Of a DNA stretch of 28,123 bases, positions 14,603-21,452 are shown in pieces; within the stretch, counting starts at the first letter, position 1, and the number at the start of each line of letters is the position of its first letter. The stretch is from assembly GCA_934162685.1 (NCBI GenBank), contig CAKPJO010000005.1:1-28123 (forward strand), written 5' to 3'. The position numbers were made by a program, and so were the translations under genes. This DNA is from an uncultured Bacilli bacterium. GTDB taxonomy: Bacteria > Bacillota_I > Bacilli_A > RFN20 > CAG-826. The notes below the pieces were generated by a model, which saw nothing but the letters and a program-made list of their open reading frames with translations, ran no database searches and was not told the DNA's origin.

Positions 14603-16660
14603 CTAATTATTTTGGTTGTAAACAAGTGTGTTCATGGTCTTTACGCCATTAACTGTAACCGATAAAACACAACCTGTGTAATAAGTTTTACCATTCCAGT
14701 TGCATAGAGCCATTTCAATGGTGACAGTTTGATCAACAAATTCATCTAACCATCCATATTGAGCGGCATTTGAGCAATATAAACGAATCTTTGTGTCGCC
14801 ATTTTTAACATACATATTAGAGTACTTTGGTTGCACAACTTTTTCAAAAGTTCCTTCAAACACATATACTTGTGCTGTAGCGTCTTCTGTCGCTTTAATT
14901 TGAGCTAAATCCGCTAATGTTTTGCTACTATCAAACGATGCAGTTGAGTAATCATGTTTGCCATATAAATTTGAAACTAATTCACAGTTATCAAGGAAAA
15001 TTTCGCCAACCGATTTATCTTGAACAACTCCTAATTGCGAACGCGTTCCCTTTAATATGACTTCGTTTCCTAAATTAATGGAACTAATAGTTTCTGAAGA
15101 TGCTGTAATTGCGATTGCACCACTTTCATCAATCAAATAAAATCCTACTTTATTCACTAATGATGGACCGGCAATACCTTTAACAGTTACAATAGAGTTA
15201 AGTTCACTATCAATAGCTTCTTTAACTGTTATGGATTCCGTAACATCTGGTAAAGTAACTGAAACATTGAACGTTTTAACAAATGCTGCATTATTTTTGT
15301 AATTAATTGTAACTGTTATTGCAGCATTACCTACTTCATTAGTATGGAATGTTAAAGCACCTTCATCTTCGCTAAAATACGCAACTTTTTCATTATTAGA
15401 AGAATAACTAATACTTGCGTTTTCAAAACCTAAAAGTGATGAAGAAGCCGTTACAGGAACAACTATTTTTGGATCACCTGTGTACACATCTTCAAATAAT
15501 GTTTTGACGTTATAATCATATATGAATTGTCCAACATTGGCCTTATCAAAAGTAAATCCTTCGTCTTTGACAGAAATTGGAATAAATCTCCAAGAACATC
15601 CCGATATTGTAGATTTAGCATTAATTGCTACAACTAAAACTGTACAAATCTTTCCGTTAAATTCTTCAAGCCAATCCAAATCACTGCCATTACATTGTGT
15701 GTAAACATATGATCCGGTAGTTTCATCAAGATCGTCAATATAATAGTTAACATATCCTTCTTTTTGAGATTTAACAATATAGGCATTTGCTTTAAAAATT
15801 TTATTTGTAATATTTTCAGTAACTGGCGTATCCATAATGTTTTTTATAGTTGTTTCTTCAACCCAACTTGTATCGATATTATTGTTACCTTTATCATTAC
15901 TAACAATATGCCCCTTGGTTAATTGACATGAGCCATTATAGCCATACTTTTCAGCAAAAGACTCTTCTTTTTCTAAAATCCAATAGTCTTTTGTTGCCGC
16001 TAAAGTAATAGTATTGCCTTCTTCTACTTTTGATACAGTTGATGAATCGTAAACATAAATAGAAGATGTATTATCAACAAGATAAAAGCCATTTTCTTTC
16101 TTTCCTGTTGCGTATGTTTTTCTACTTACAACTCCTGATACTAAAACTTTCTTACCTTTTTCTGCTTCTCGAGCTTTAGCAATAGTCATCTTTTCATATT
16201 CATTAACATCAAATTGTGTACTACTATCGACATAATCAATTAACCATGCGTTTTTTACTTCTGGTTGTCCACTATGAGTTTGAAGAGTGGCATAAATAAC
16301 AATTTCATCATTTACATCTGGTTTATATTCTAAATTCTTATATTGGACGCTTCCATCTTCGCTATACGTTCCATAAATATAAATTTTACCAGTTTCATCT
16401 TCAATTTCCATGCTTCCATAATCATAATTGGAAACACTAGTAATTTTGCCATAAAGATAATATCTTTCTTGTGTTGGCTCACTAGCTTTAGAAGCGATTT
16501 CTAACGCTTCACTAATGTCTATACAGTTGTAACGTTCTTTTAAACCAGTTGAAGGTTGAATAGATGTGCCACTGTTAGACGTAGATGATCCTCCTTGATC
16601 ACAAGCACCAAGTGCTAATAAACAAGAAACACTTAATAGACAAAATAATTTTTTTCTCAT
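14603..16660 (-). CDS. Large lipoprotein with repeated OB-fold-like modules; function unknown
   Basis: A 685-residue predicted surface lipoprotein. The signal peptide ends at lipobox LGAC with Cys20, followed by a Ser/Thr/Gly-rich linker to about residue 40. By eye it holds several beta-rich units of 70-100 residues with the recurring pattern ...YVxGxV...xYYIDDxxGxIxVY...VxxGDxIxI: about 48-145, 158-228, 286-364, 477-563 and 580-670. These look like the OB-fold domains seen in bacterial surface and nuclease-associated proteins. A segment at about 375-470 (SYSSNNEKVAYFSEDEGALTFH, then GNAAITVTINY) looks like a bacterial Ig-like (BIG2) domain. I see no catalytic motif. It has a consensus promoter and its own terminator and is wedged between nusG and rplK. 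A role in binding extracellular nucleic acid or polysaccharide is a guess from fold only. Confidence 0.85.
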   Translation of the reverse strand: MRKKLFCLLSVSCLLALGACDQGGSSTSNSGTSIQPSTGLKERYNCIDISEALEIASKASEPTQERYYLYGKITSVSNYDYGSMEIEDETGKIYIYGTYSEDGSVQYKNLEYKPDVNDEIVIYATLQTHSGQPEVKNAWLIDYVDSSTQFDVNEYEKMTIAKAREAEKGKKVLVSGVVSRKTYATGKKENGFYLVDNTSSIYVYDSSTVSKVEEGNTITLAATKDYWILEKEESFAEKYGYNGSCQLTKGHIVSNDKGNNNIDTSWVEETTIKNIMDTPVTENITNKIFKANAYIVKSQKEGYVNYYIDDLDETTGSYVYTQCNGSDLDWLEEFNGKICTVLVVAINAKSTISGCSWRFIPISVKDEGFTFDKANVGQFIYDYNVKTLFEDVYTGDPKIVVPVTASSSLLGFENASISYSSNNEKVAYFSEDEGALTFHTNEVGNAAITVTINYKNNAAFVKTFNVSVTLPDVTESITVKEAIDSELNSIVTVKGIAGPSLVNKVGFYLIDESGAIAITASSETISSINLGNEVILKGTRSQLGVVQDKSVGEIFLDNCELVSNLYGKHDYSTASFDSSKTLADLAQIKATEDATAQVYVFEGTFEKVVQPKYSNMYVKNGDTKIRLYCSNAAQYGWLDEFVDQTVTIEMALCNWNGKTYYTGCVLSVTVNGVKTMNTLVYNQNN

Positions 16661-16685
16661 AATTTACCTCTCTTTCGAAAAACAT

Positions 16686-16714
16686 ATTATAAGATGAGAT
16701 TATGACTTGCTCAA
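16686..16714 (-). promoter_or_regulatory. Promoter of the OB-module lipoprotein gene
   Basis: Minus-strand -35 TTGAGC (16709-16714) and consensus -10 TATAAT (16686-16691) with a 17-bp spacer; RBS AGAGAGGT follows. The -35 form TTGAG resembles that of the M6 protease promoter at 3875-3903. Confidence 0.75.
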
Positions 16715-16732
16715 TAATAAAGTGCTTTCTTT

Positions 16733-16766
16733 TAAAAAAAATAGTCCCGCACAATGCGAAACTATT
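16733..16766 (-). terminator. Rho-independent terminator after nusG
   Basis: A 12-bp stem AATAGTTTCGCA/TGCGGGACTATT (two G-T pairs) with a 3-nt loop. The minus strand then has a T-run whose first two bases pair in the stem. It ends the rpmG-secE-nusG unit. Confidence 0.92.
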
Positions 16767-16797
16767 ATTTTTAAAATGATAATTTGTAAATATAAAA

Positions 16798-17343
16798 TTA
16801 TATTTTATCGATTTCTGAAAAATCGACTTCAACAACTGTTGATCTACCAAAGAATACTGTTTCAACTTTAACTGTACCAGTATCGGTATTTATTTCAGTA
16901 ATATGACCTTCGCTACCTTCAAGAGGTCCACGTAAAACTTTTACTAAATCGCCAATATCATAACGAGAGTACATACTCTTATCAACCATACCTAATCCTT
17001 TAAGTACTGGTTCAATTTCTTCTGTTGGAATTGGGAAAGGTTTAGTACCTCCACCTGAAGATCCAACGAATCCGGTAACACCTGGAGTATTTCTAACCAT
17101 GAACCATGCTTCATCTGTCATAATCATTTCAATGAAAACATATCCAGGATAAGAATTTTTAATTTTTGTTTTTCCTGTTGGAATACCATCTTTTAATACT
17201 GGTTGTTCTGTTTCTGCTACGATAATTCTAAATACGTAGTCTTCTAAGCCCATAGACACAACACGTCTTTCAAGATTAACTTTGACCTTATCTTCGTGGC
17301 CAGAGTAAGTATTAACAACATACCATTGTTTTTCGCTTGCCAT
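16798..17343 (-). CDS. nusG: Transcription elongation/termination factor NusG
   Basis: NusG binds the beta' clamp of RNA polymerase and modulates pausing and Rho action, and can link to ribosomes through its KOW domain. The 181 residues match the E. coli length. The NGN domain begins KQWYVVNTYSGHEDKVK (5-21) and includes YPGYVFIEM (65-73); the C-terminal KOW domain holds GDLVKVLRGPLEGSEGHITE (127-146). It starts 25 nt after secE with RBS AGGAGG. Usually rplK follows directly; here a terminator and a lipoprotein gene intervene. Confidence 0.98.
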   Translation of the reverse strand: MASEKQWYVVNTYSGHEDKVKVNLERRVVSMGLEDYVFRIIVAETEQPVLKDGIPTGKTKIKNSYPGYVFIEMIMTDEAWFMVRNTPGVTGFVGSSGGGTKPFPIPTEEIEPVLKGLGMVDKSMYSRYDIGDLVKVLRGPLEGSEGHITEINTDTGTVKVETVFFGRSTVVEVDFSEIDKI

Positions 17344-17368
17344 TAGTTTTTCCTCCTACCACTAAAAT

Positions 17369-17563
17369 TTACTTAGAGAAAGTGTTTTGTAACACTTTGA
17401 TTAGTACTGCAGCAATATAATCATCTAAAGATAGCCATAAGGCAACTACTATAGTAATAACAAGAACGACACCTAAAGATTTTAAAATTGTTTCACGGTT
17501 TGGCCATCTTACACGTTTTCCTTCTTTTACTACACCTTGAAAGTATTTTTTTGTTTTTCCCAT
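17369..17563 (-). CDS. secE: Preprotein translocase subunit SecE
   Basis: Small essential subunit that clamps the SecY channel. The 64 residues give a basic amphipathic N-terminal part with VVKEGKRVRWPNRET (11-25), the conserved segment before the single transmembrane helix (about 28-47). This is the normal single-helix form of Gram-positives. RBS AAGGAGG precedes it and it lies 15 nt after rpmG. Confidence 0.97.
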   Translation of the reverse strand: MGKTKKYFQGVVKEGKRVRWPNRETILKSLGVVLVITIVVALWLSLDDYIAAVLIKVLQNTFSK

Positions 17564-17578
17564 AAAAGAATAACCTCC

Positions 17579-17728
17579 TTATTTGCTTTCTTTATGAAGT
17601 GTTGAAGCATTACACTTCGGACAATATTTTTTAATCATGAGACGATTACTTGAATTTGTTTTTTGCTTTGTTGTTGTATAATTTCTCGACAAACACTGCG
17701 AACATATTAATATAACTTTTTCACGCAT
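17579..17728 (-). CDS. rpmG: 50S ribosomal protein L33, zinc-binding form
   Basis: A 49-residue protein starting MREKVILICSQC. The two CxxC pairs (Cys9/Cys12 and Cys36/Cys39) form a zinc ribbon, so this is the C+ (zinc-dependent) version of L33. An in-frame ATG at 17768-17770 would add 14 residues, but AGGTG sits 7 nt before the ATG at 17728 and the family starts there, so the shorter start is chosen. It opens the rpmG-secE-nusG unit behind a near-consensus promoter, in the same position as rpmGB of B. subtilis (sigH-rpmGB-secE-nusG). Confidence 0.95.
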   Translation of the reverse strand: MREKVILICSQCLSRNYTTTKQKTNSSNRLMIKKYCPKCNASTLHKESK

Positions 17729-17735
17729 ACAAAAA

Positions 17736-17740
17736 CACCT
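17736..17740 (-). promoter_or_regulatory. RBS that fixes the rpmG start
   Basis: AGGTG in the context GAGATGAGGTG lies 7 nt before the ATG at 17728; the upstream in-frame ATG at 17770 overlaps the promoter region and would lie at or before the transcription start. Confidence 0.7.
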
Positions 17741-17754
17741 CATCTCGTGTTTAG

Positions 17755-17783
17755 AATATATCACGAACAAAGTAAATAGTCAA
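17755..17783 (-). promoter_or_regulatory. Promoter of rpmG-secE-nusG
   Basis: Minus-strand -35 TTGACT (17778-17783) and -10 TATATT (17755-17760), 17-bp spacer, with a TG extension (TGATATATT). The short leader of about 20 nt leads straight to the rpmG RBS. Confidence 0.8.
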
Positions 17784-17822
17784 TTTTATATTTTAAATAT
17801 AATCTTTCTTTGCTGTTTTTAT

Positions 17823-18437
17823 TTACATTTCTTTCATTTTTCTTAATTTTTTGATGGCAATATCAACAACAGAATCTTTGTTCTTAATTATTTCAGCAAT
17901 TTCACTATACTTATAGCCTGCTGCTTTTAACATTAGAGCGTCTTTTTCTGTTTTTGACAAATAATGTTCATCGATATCATTAAATTGCTCGAATTTTTCA
18001 TTAATTTCATACCACTCAGAAAGTGAAGTGTTTTCTCCAGCAATAAAATCATCATTCGTTACATCATTTTCATCATCAAAAGGATGGTCATCTAAAAATA
18101 ACCATTGTTTTATTTCTTGCTGACGATAATTGTAAGCAAGTATATATTTTTTTACTTCTTGATTTACGACCAAACTTACAAAAGTCCTAAATTTTGACCT
18201 ATTAGCGTCATAGTATCTTAAAAATGAAAATAATGCTATTCTTGCTATATTTTTCACTTCTAAAAATTCTATACCATATGCACAACACTTTGTCATATGA
18301 TTCAAACAAATCGTTGTTAATAACGTATCATATTTTTCTAATAATTTTTCAACGGCTTCTTTATCGCCTGATTGTGCTAATTTAACTAATTCTTGATCAC
18401 TTGTATTATATTCGTTTATTTTTTTATTAACTCCCAT
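17823..18437 (-). CDS. SigH-like sigma-70 family factor with degenerate region 2.2
   Basis: A 204-residue protein related to SigH/ComX-type alternative sigma factors, in the slot of sigH (rlmB - sigH - rpmGB). Region 2 spans roughly residues 13-105; the region 2.4-like part is RSKFRTFVSLVVNQEVKKYI. Region 4 is a clear helix-turn-helix, LSKTEKDALMLKAAGYKYSEIAEII (160-184) followed by VDIAIKKLRKM. Region 2.2, normally D-[IL]-x-Q-E-G-x-I-G-L and needed to grip RNA polymerase beta', reads VKNIARIALFSF (61-72), without the acidic QEG core. The start at 18437 has GGGGG only 3 nt upstream, a poor RBS, so translation may depend on coupling to rlmB 9 nt before. No obvious terminator follows. It may act as a sigma factor for a small regulon or may be decaying; I cannot tell which. 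Confidence 0.8.
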   Translation of the reverse strand: MGVNKKINEYNTSDQELVKLAQSGDKEAVEKLLEKYDTLLTTICLNHMTKCCAYGIEFLEVKNIARIALFSFLRYYDANRSKFRTFVSLVVNQEVKKYILAYNYRQQEIKQWLFLDDHPFDDENDVTNDDFIAGENTSLSEWYEINEKFEQFNDIDEHYLSKTEKDALMLKAAGYKYSEIAEIIKNKDSVVDIAIKKLRKMKEM

Positions 18438-18446
18438 GAGCCCCCG

Positions 18447-19172
18447 TTAAGAAGGAAACCTATTACTATAAATTTGTGCCAAATACACCGCTGTTGCTAC
18501 TGAAGCATTTAAAGAATTAACATGTCCAATCATCGGAATTTTAGTGACAAAATCACTATTTTCTAATACTAATCTTGAAATACCTTCGCCTTCACTACCT
18601 ATTACTAAGGCAATCGGAGAACGATAATCCACATCACGATAATCGCACTTTGCTGATCCATCCGAAGCAACAATCCAATAACCACGTTCTTTAAGAGTTT
18701 TTATTGTTTGAACTAAATTAGTAACTTGACAAACAGGGACATAATCTATCGCTCCTGTTGAGACTTTGGCAACTGTAGAATTAACTTGTACTTGTCCATT
18801 CTTTTTAATGATTACTCCATCCGCTCCAAAGGCATCCATACATCTTAAAATTGCTCCTAAATTATGTGGATCTTTTAATTCATCTAAAATCACTAAAAGC
18901 GGATATTGGGATTTGTTTGCTTTTTCTATCAAATCATTTAATTGAGAATATTTATAATCATCTATTTCTGCCACTACGCCTTGATGGTTAGCAAATTTAG
19001 TTAAGGTGTCCAATTCTTTTTTGCTGACATTTTTAATCAAAATGGAACTATTTTTGTTCAAAAAATCATTGATTGGTTTAAAGTTAAAATTATCAGTAAT
19101 ATAAATTGTTTTTACCTTTTTCTCTTTTAGCGCACTAAGCACCGTGTTCCTCCCGTATATATATTGTGCCAT
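18447..19172 (-). CDS. rlmB: 23S rRNA (guanosine-2'-O-)-methyltransferase RlmB / SpoU family
   Basis: A knotted (SPOUT) methyltransferase of 241 residues. The N-terminal substrate-binding part is followed by the three family motifs: DELKDPHNLGAILRC (97-111) with Asn104 and Arg110, IGSEGEGIS (191-199), and IPMIGHVNSLNASVATAVYLAQ (212-233) making the SAM-binding knot. RlmB methylates the 2'-OH of a guanosine in the 23S peptidyl-transferase region; paralogous TrmH-type enzymes act on tRNA, so the exact target is inferred from gene order (rlmB beside sigH in Bacillus). RBS GGAGATAAGTT precedes the ATG. Confidence 0.92.
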   Translation of the reverse strand: MAQYIYGRNTVLSALKEKKVKTIYITDNFNFKPINDFLNKNSSILIKNVSKKELDTLTKFANHQGVVAEIDDYKYSQLNDLIEKANKSQYPLLVILDELKDPHNLGAILRCMDAFGADGVIIKKNGQVQVNSTVAKVSTGAIDYVPVCQVTNLVQTIKTLKERGYWIVASDGSAKCDYRDVDYRSPIALVIGSEGEGISRLVLENSDFVTKIPMIGHVNSLNASVATAVYLAQIYSNRFPS

Positions 19173-19189
19173 AACTTATCTCCTTTGTT

Positions 19190-19217
19190 GTCTCAGTTTC
19201 GTCTCAAATTTGTCTCA
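19190..19217. repeat. Three TGAGAC repeats with an 11-bp period
   Basis: Minus-strand TGAGAC occurs at 19190-19195, 19201-19206 and 19212-19217, exactly one helical turn apart, in the short gap between mgtC and rlmB. It could be a protein-binding array or chance. Confidence 0.3.
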
Positions 19218-19223
19218 CGTAAA

Positions 19224-19970
19224 TTAAAGTTTTATTTCGTATGGTTTTAACTCAATTCTTAATTCTTCTCCAAACTGATCTATTACTTCACGTTTGACAT
19301 CAATCAAGGTAACGTTAATGCTAATTGCATCTTTACCATGATAGTTGCATATTTGTGTATTAATGTTTTTGATAGCAATATTAAATTTATCAGCTAACTC
19401 TTTGATTGTCTTAATAGCAAATGTATTACAATCACAAATCATTGTTAAACGTGGTGTTTTTTCAAAAGCACGTGATTCAGCATGACGTAAGAATTTTAAT
19501 ACTATTAAAACAATTATTGTTGTAAATAGCGCAACAGTAAATCTACCTGCTCCTGATGCTAAACCAATGGCCATACACACCCAAAGCGTCGTAGCAGTTG
19601 TTAATCCTTTAATATCTACTCCTGTTTTTAAAATTGTTCCTGCTCCTAAAAAGCCAATGCCAGTAACAACTTGCGCTGCTAATCTAGATGGATCACGATT
19701 AGGAAAGGATTCAAAATTAAATCCATAAATAGATATATACATGACTAATGCTGAACCTGCCGCTACTAAAATATGAGTTCTTAAACCAGCAGCGTGTCCA
19801 TTTGATTCACGTTCATATCCAATCAAACCACTAAATACACAAGCGAGTATAATACTTATAAATGCTAATAAAATATTTCCCCACCAAGCATATTGATTAA
19901 AAAAACCGATTATTTTATCGTCGAGACTAAAAACATTCGGTGGCACTACATCGAAAAAGTACGTAAACAT
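19224..19970 (-). CDS. MgtC/SapB family membrane protein
   Basis: A 248-residue protein with about four or five transmembrane helices in residues 30-160 and a soluble C-terminal domain (about 172-248). Family motifs are present: SGLIGYERE (47-55), AAGLRTHILVAAGSAL (60-75), RLAAQVVTGIGFLGAGTI (96-113) and GLTTATTLWVCMAIGLASG (122-140). In Salmonella and Mycobacterium MgtC is needed at low magnesium and regulates F-type ATP synthase; in many bacteria the family role is unknown. The C-terminal domain with a possible ACT-like fold could bind a ligand. It lies 15 nt after cysS, with RBS AAGGAGGTT, in the position where Bacillus has mini-RNase III (mrnC). No magnesium riboswitch is visible; expression probably follows cysS. 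Confidence 0.9.
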   Translation of the reverse strand: MFTYFFDVVPPNVFSLDDKIIGFFNQYAWWGNILLAFISIILACVFSGLIGYERESNGHAAGLRTHILVAAGSALVMYISIYGFNFESFPNRDPSRLAAQVVTGIGFLGAGTILKTGVDIKGLTTATTLWVCMAIGLASGAGRFTVALFTTIIVLIVLKFLRHAESRAFEKTPRLTMICDCNTFAIKTIKELADKFNIAIKNINTQICNYHGKDAISINVTLIDVKREVIDQFGEELRIELKPYEIKL

Positions 19971-19985
19971 ATAAGTTTAACCTCC

Positions 19986-21323
19986 TTATAATATTTTTTT
20001 GCTTACTAAAATAGCTCGCAATTCATCACTTTTAGCAAAATCTTTGTTTGATTTTGCCACATTATACATTTTTAAAAGTTCCTTATCTTCACTAGATAAA
20101 ATAGGATAATCGATATTTATTCCTAATATATATAATTCATCTTTTAATGTTGAAAACAAGTTACTAATTTCAGATAAATCTACATCTTTTTTTCTTAATG
20201 CTTGATTAGCTAATTTAATAATATTATGTACTTCACTTAAAGCATTTGATGTATTTAAATCATCTGCTAACGCAAGTAAAAATGGTTCAATAAATAACGC
20301 TTTACCACTTGATAAAGATATATCATTTTCTTGTAGTTTAACCGCTAATTGTCGCATTATATTTGTCATTTTAACTATATCATTATTGTTTGCCTGTAAC
20401 AATTCAACTGAAAAATTTACTGGTGCACGATAATGAGTAGAAATTAACAATAATCGAACATTATTTCCACCATATTGACTTAAAGCATCATGTGCAGTTA
20501 CCACATTTCCTAGTGATTTTGACATTTTTTCATTATTAATGTTAATAAATCCATTGTGCATCCAATAGTTTGCTAAACTATTGTTATTATATGCTTTTGC
20601 TTGAGCAATTTCATTTTCATGATGTGGGAATTTTAAATCAAAGCCACCACCATGAATGTCAATATAGCCACCATCAAATATTGAATTAATCATAACAACA
20701 CATTCTGTATGCCAACCTGGTCTACCTTTCGACCAAGGCGAATCCCAATTAATACCAACACTTGTCTGTTTCCATAAAGTAAAGTCTAGTGGTGATTCTT
20801 TTTTTGAATTTTCATCAATTCTAGCCCCAACTAATAAGTCTTCGATTTTCGTATTTGATAGTCTTCCATAATCTTTGATTTTTTCCACACGAAAATATAC
20901 ATCGCCATCAATTACATAGGCATAACCGGTCTTAACAAGCTTATCTATGAACGCAATTATTTGCGGCATATATTCTGTTACTCGAGGAGTGACATTAGGC
21001 TTTAAAGCATTAATGTTATGCAAATCGTCTTCAAATGCCTTAATATAAAATTCGGTAATCTCTGATTCTGGTTTATTTAGTTCTTGAGCGCGCTTAATAA
21101 TTTTATCGTCAACATCGGTATAGTTACTAACATATTTAACATTATATCCAATGTAAGTTAGAAATTTTCTAAATGTATCAAACACCACTACTGGGCGCAT
21201 GTTACCAATATGTACATAATTATAAACAGTTGGTCCACAAACATACATTGAAATTTCTTTCTCGTGAATTGGTTTAAGTACTTCTATTTTGTTAGTTAAA
21301 GAGTTATAGATTTTGACTTCCAT
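19986..21323 (-). CDS. cysS: Cysteinyl-tRNA synthetase
   Basis: Class I aminoacyl-tRNA synthetase that charges tRNA-Cys. CGPTVYNYVHIGNMRP (29-44) holds the zinc ligand Cys29 and the HIGN signature, normal for Firmicute CysRS. FPHHENEIAQ follows the zinc-binding GWHTEC region, and KMSKS is at 266-270. At 445 residues it is about 15-20 shorter than E. coli or B. subtilis CysRS. The shortage is at the C-terminus: the chain stops at LVSKKIL where relatives continue with a segment ending like EDTPQGTRW. The stop (TAA, 19986) lies 15 nt before mgtC. The lost tail is not rescued in another frame. A short leader with extended -10 promoter precedes the gene; there is no room for a T-box. Confidence 0.97.
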   Translation of the reverse strand: MEVKIYNSLTNKIEVLKPIHEKEISMYVCGPTVYNYVHIGNMRPVVVFDTFRKFLTYIGYNVKYVSNYTDVDDKIIKRAQELNKPESEITEFYIKAFEDDLHNINALKPNVTPRVTEYMPQIIAFIDKLVKTGYAYVIDGDVYFRVEKIKDYGRLSNTKIEDLLVGARIDENSKKESPLDFTLWKQTSVGINWDSPWSKGRPGWHTECVVMINSIFDGGYIDIHGGGFDLKFPHHENEIAQAKAYNNNSLANYWMHNGFININNEKMSKSLGNVVTAHDALSQYGGNNVRLLLISTHYRAPVNFSVELLQANNNDIVKMTNIMRQLAVKLQENDISLSSGKALFIEPFLLALADDLNTSNALSEVHNIIKLANQALRKKDVDLSEISNLFSTLKDELYILGINIDYPILSSEDKELLKMYNVAKSNKDFAKSDELRAILVSKKIL

Positions 21324-21346
21324 AAATTATCGCCGCCTTAGATAAT

Positions 21347-21355
21347 ATTATAACA
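21347..21355 (-). promoter_or_regulatory. Extended -10 promoter of cysS
   Basis: Minus strand reads TGTTATAAT, a consensus extended -10, about 24 nt before the cysS ATG. The -35 region (TTTTTA) is weak. It lies between the hyd terminator and cysS. Confidence 0.6.
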
Positions 21356-21400
21356 TTTTTTTTAACTAATAAAAAGACATATGATTATAGATAAATAGTC

Positions 21401-21445
21401 AAAAAAAGAGGATTGAAACATGTTTAAGTTTCTTAAAATCCTCTT
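21401..21445 (-). terminator. Rho-independent terminator of the hydCBA operon
   Basis: Nine-bp outer stem AAGAGGATT/AATCCTCTT, an inner GAAAC/GTTTC stem, then a T-run of seven whose first two bases pair in the outer stem. It starts 8 nt after the hydA stop. Confidence 0.92.
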
Positions 21446-21452
21446 AAAACTA

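Noticed and set aside
3986..19212. Shared 13-mer CGTCTCAAATTTG in the rpoC terminator and in the mgtC-rlmB gap
   Set aside because: A match of this length is expected by chance several times in an AT-rich 28-kb window, and the copies are on opposite strands in unlike contexts.
21198..21212. HIGN instead of HIGH in CysRS
   Set aside because: HIGN is the usual form in Firmicute cysteinyl-tRNA synthetases, so it is not an active-site defect.
21324..21400. T-box riboswitch before cysS
   Set aside because: The predicted start lies only about 20 nt from the ATG and no specifier stem or antiterminator bulge can be seen.
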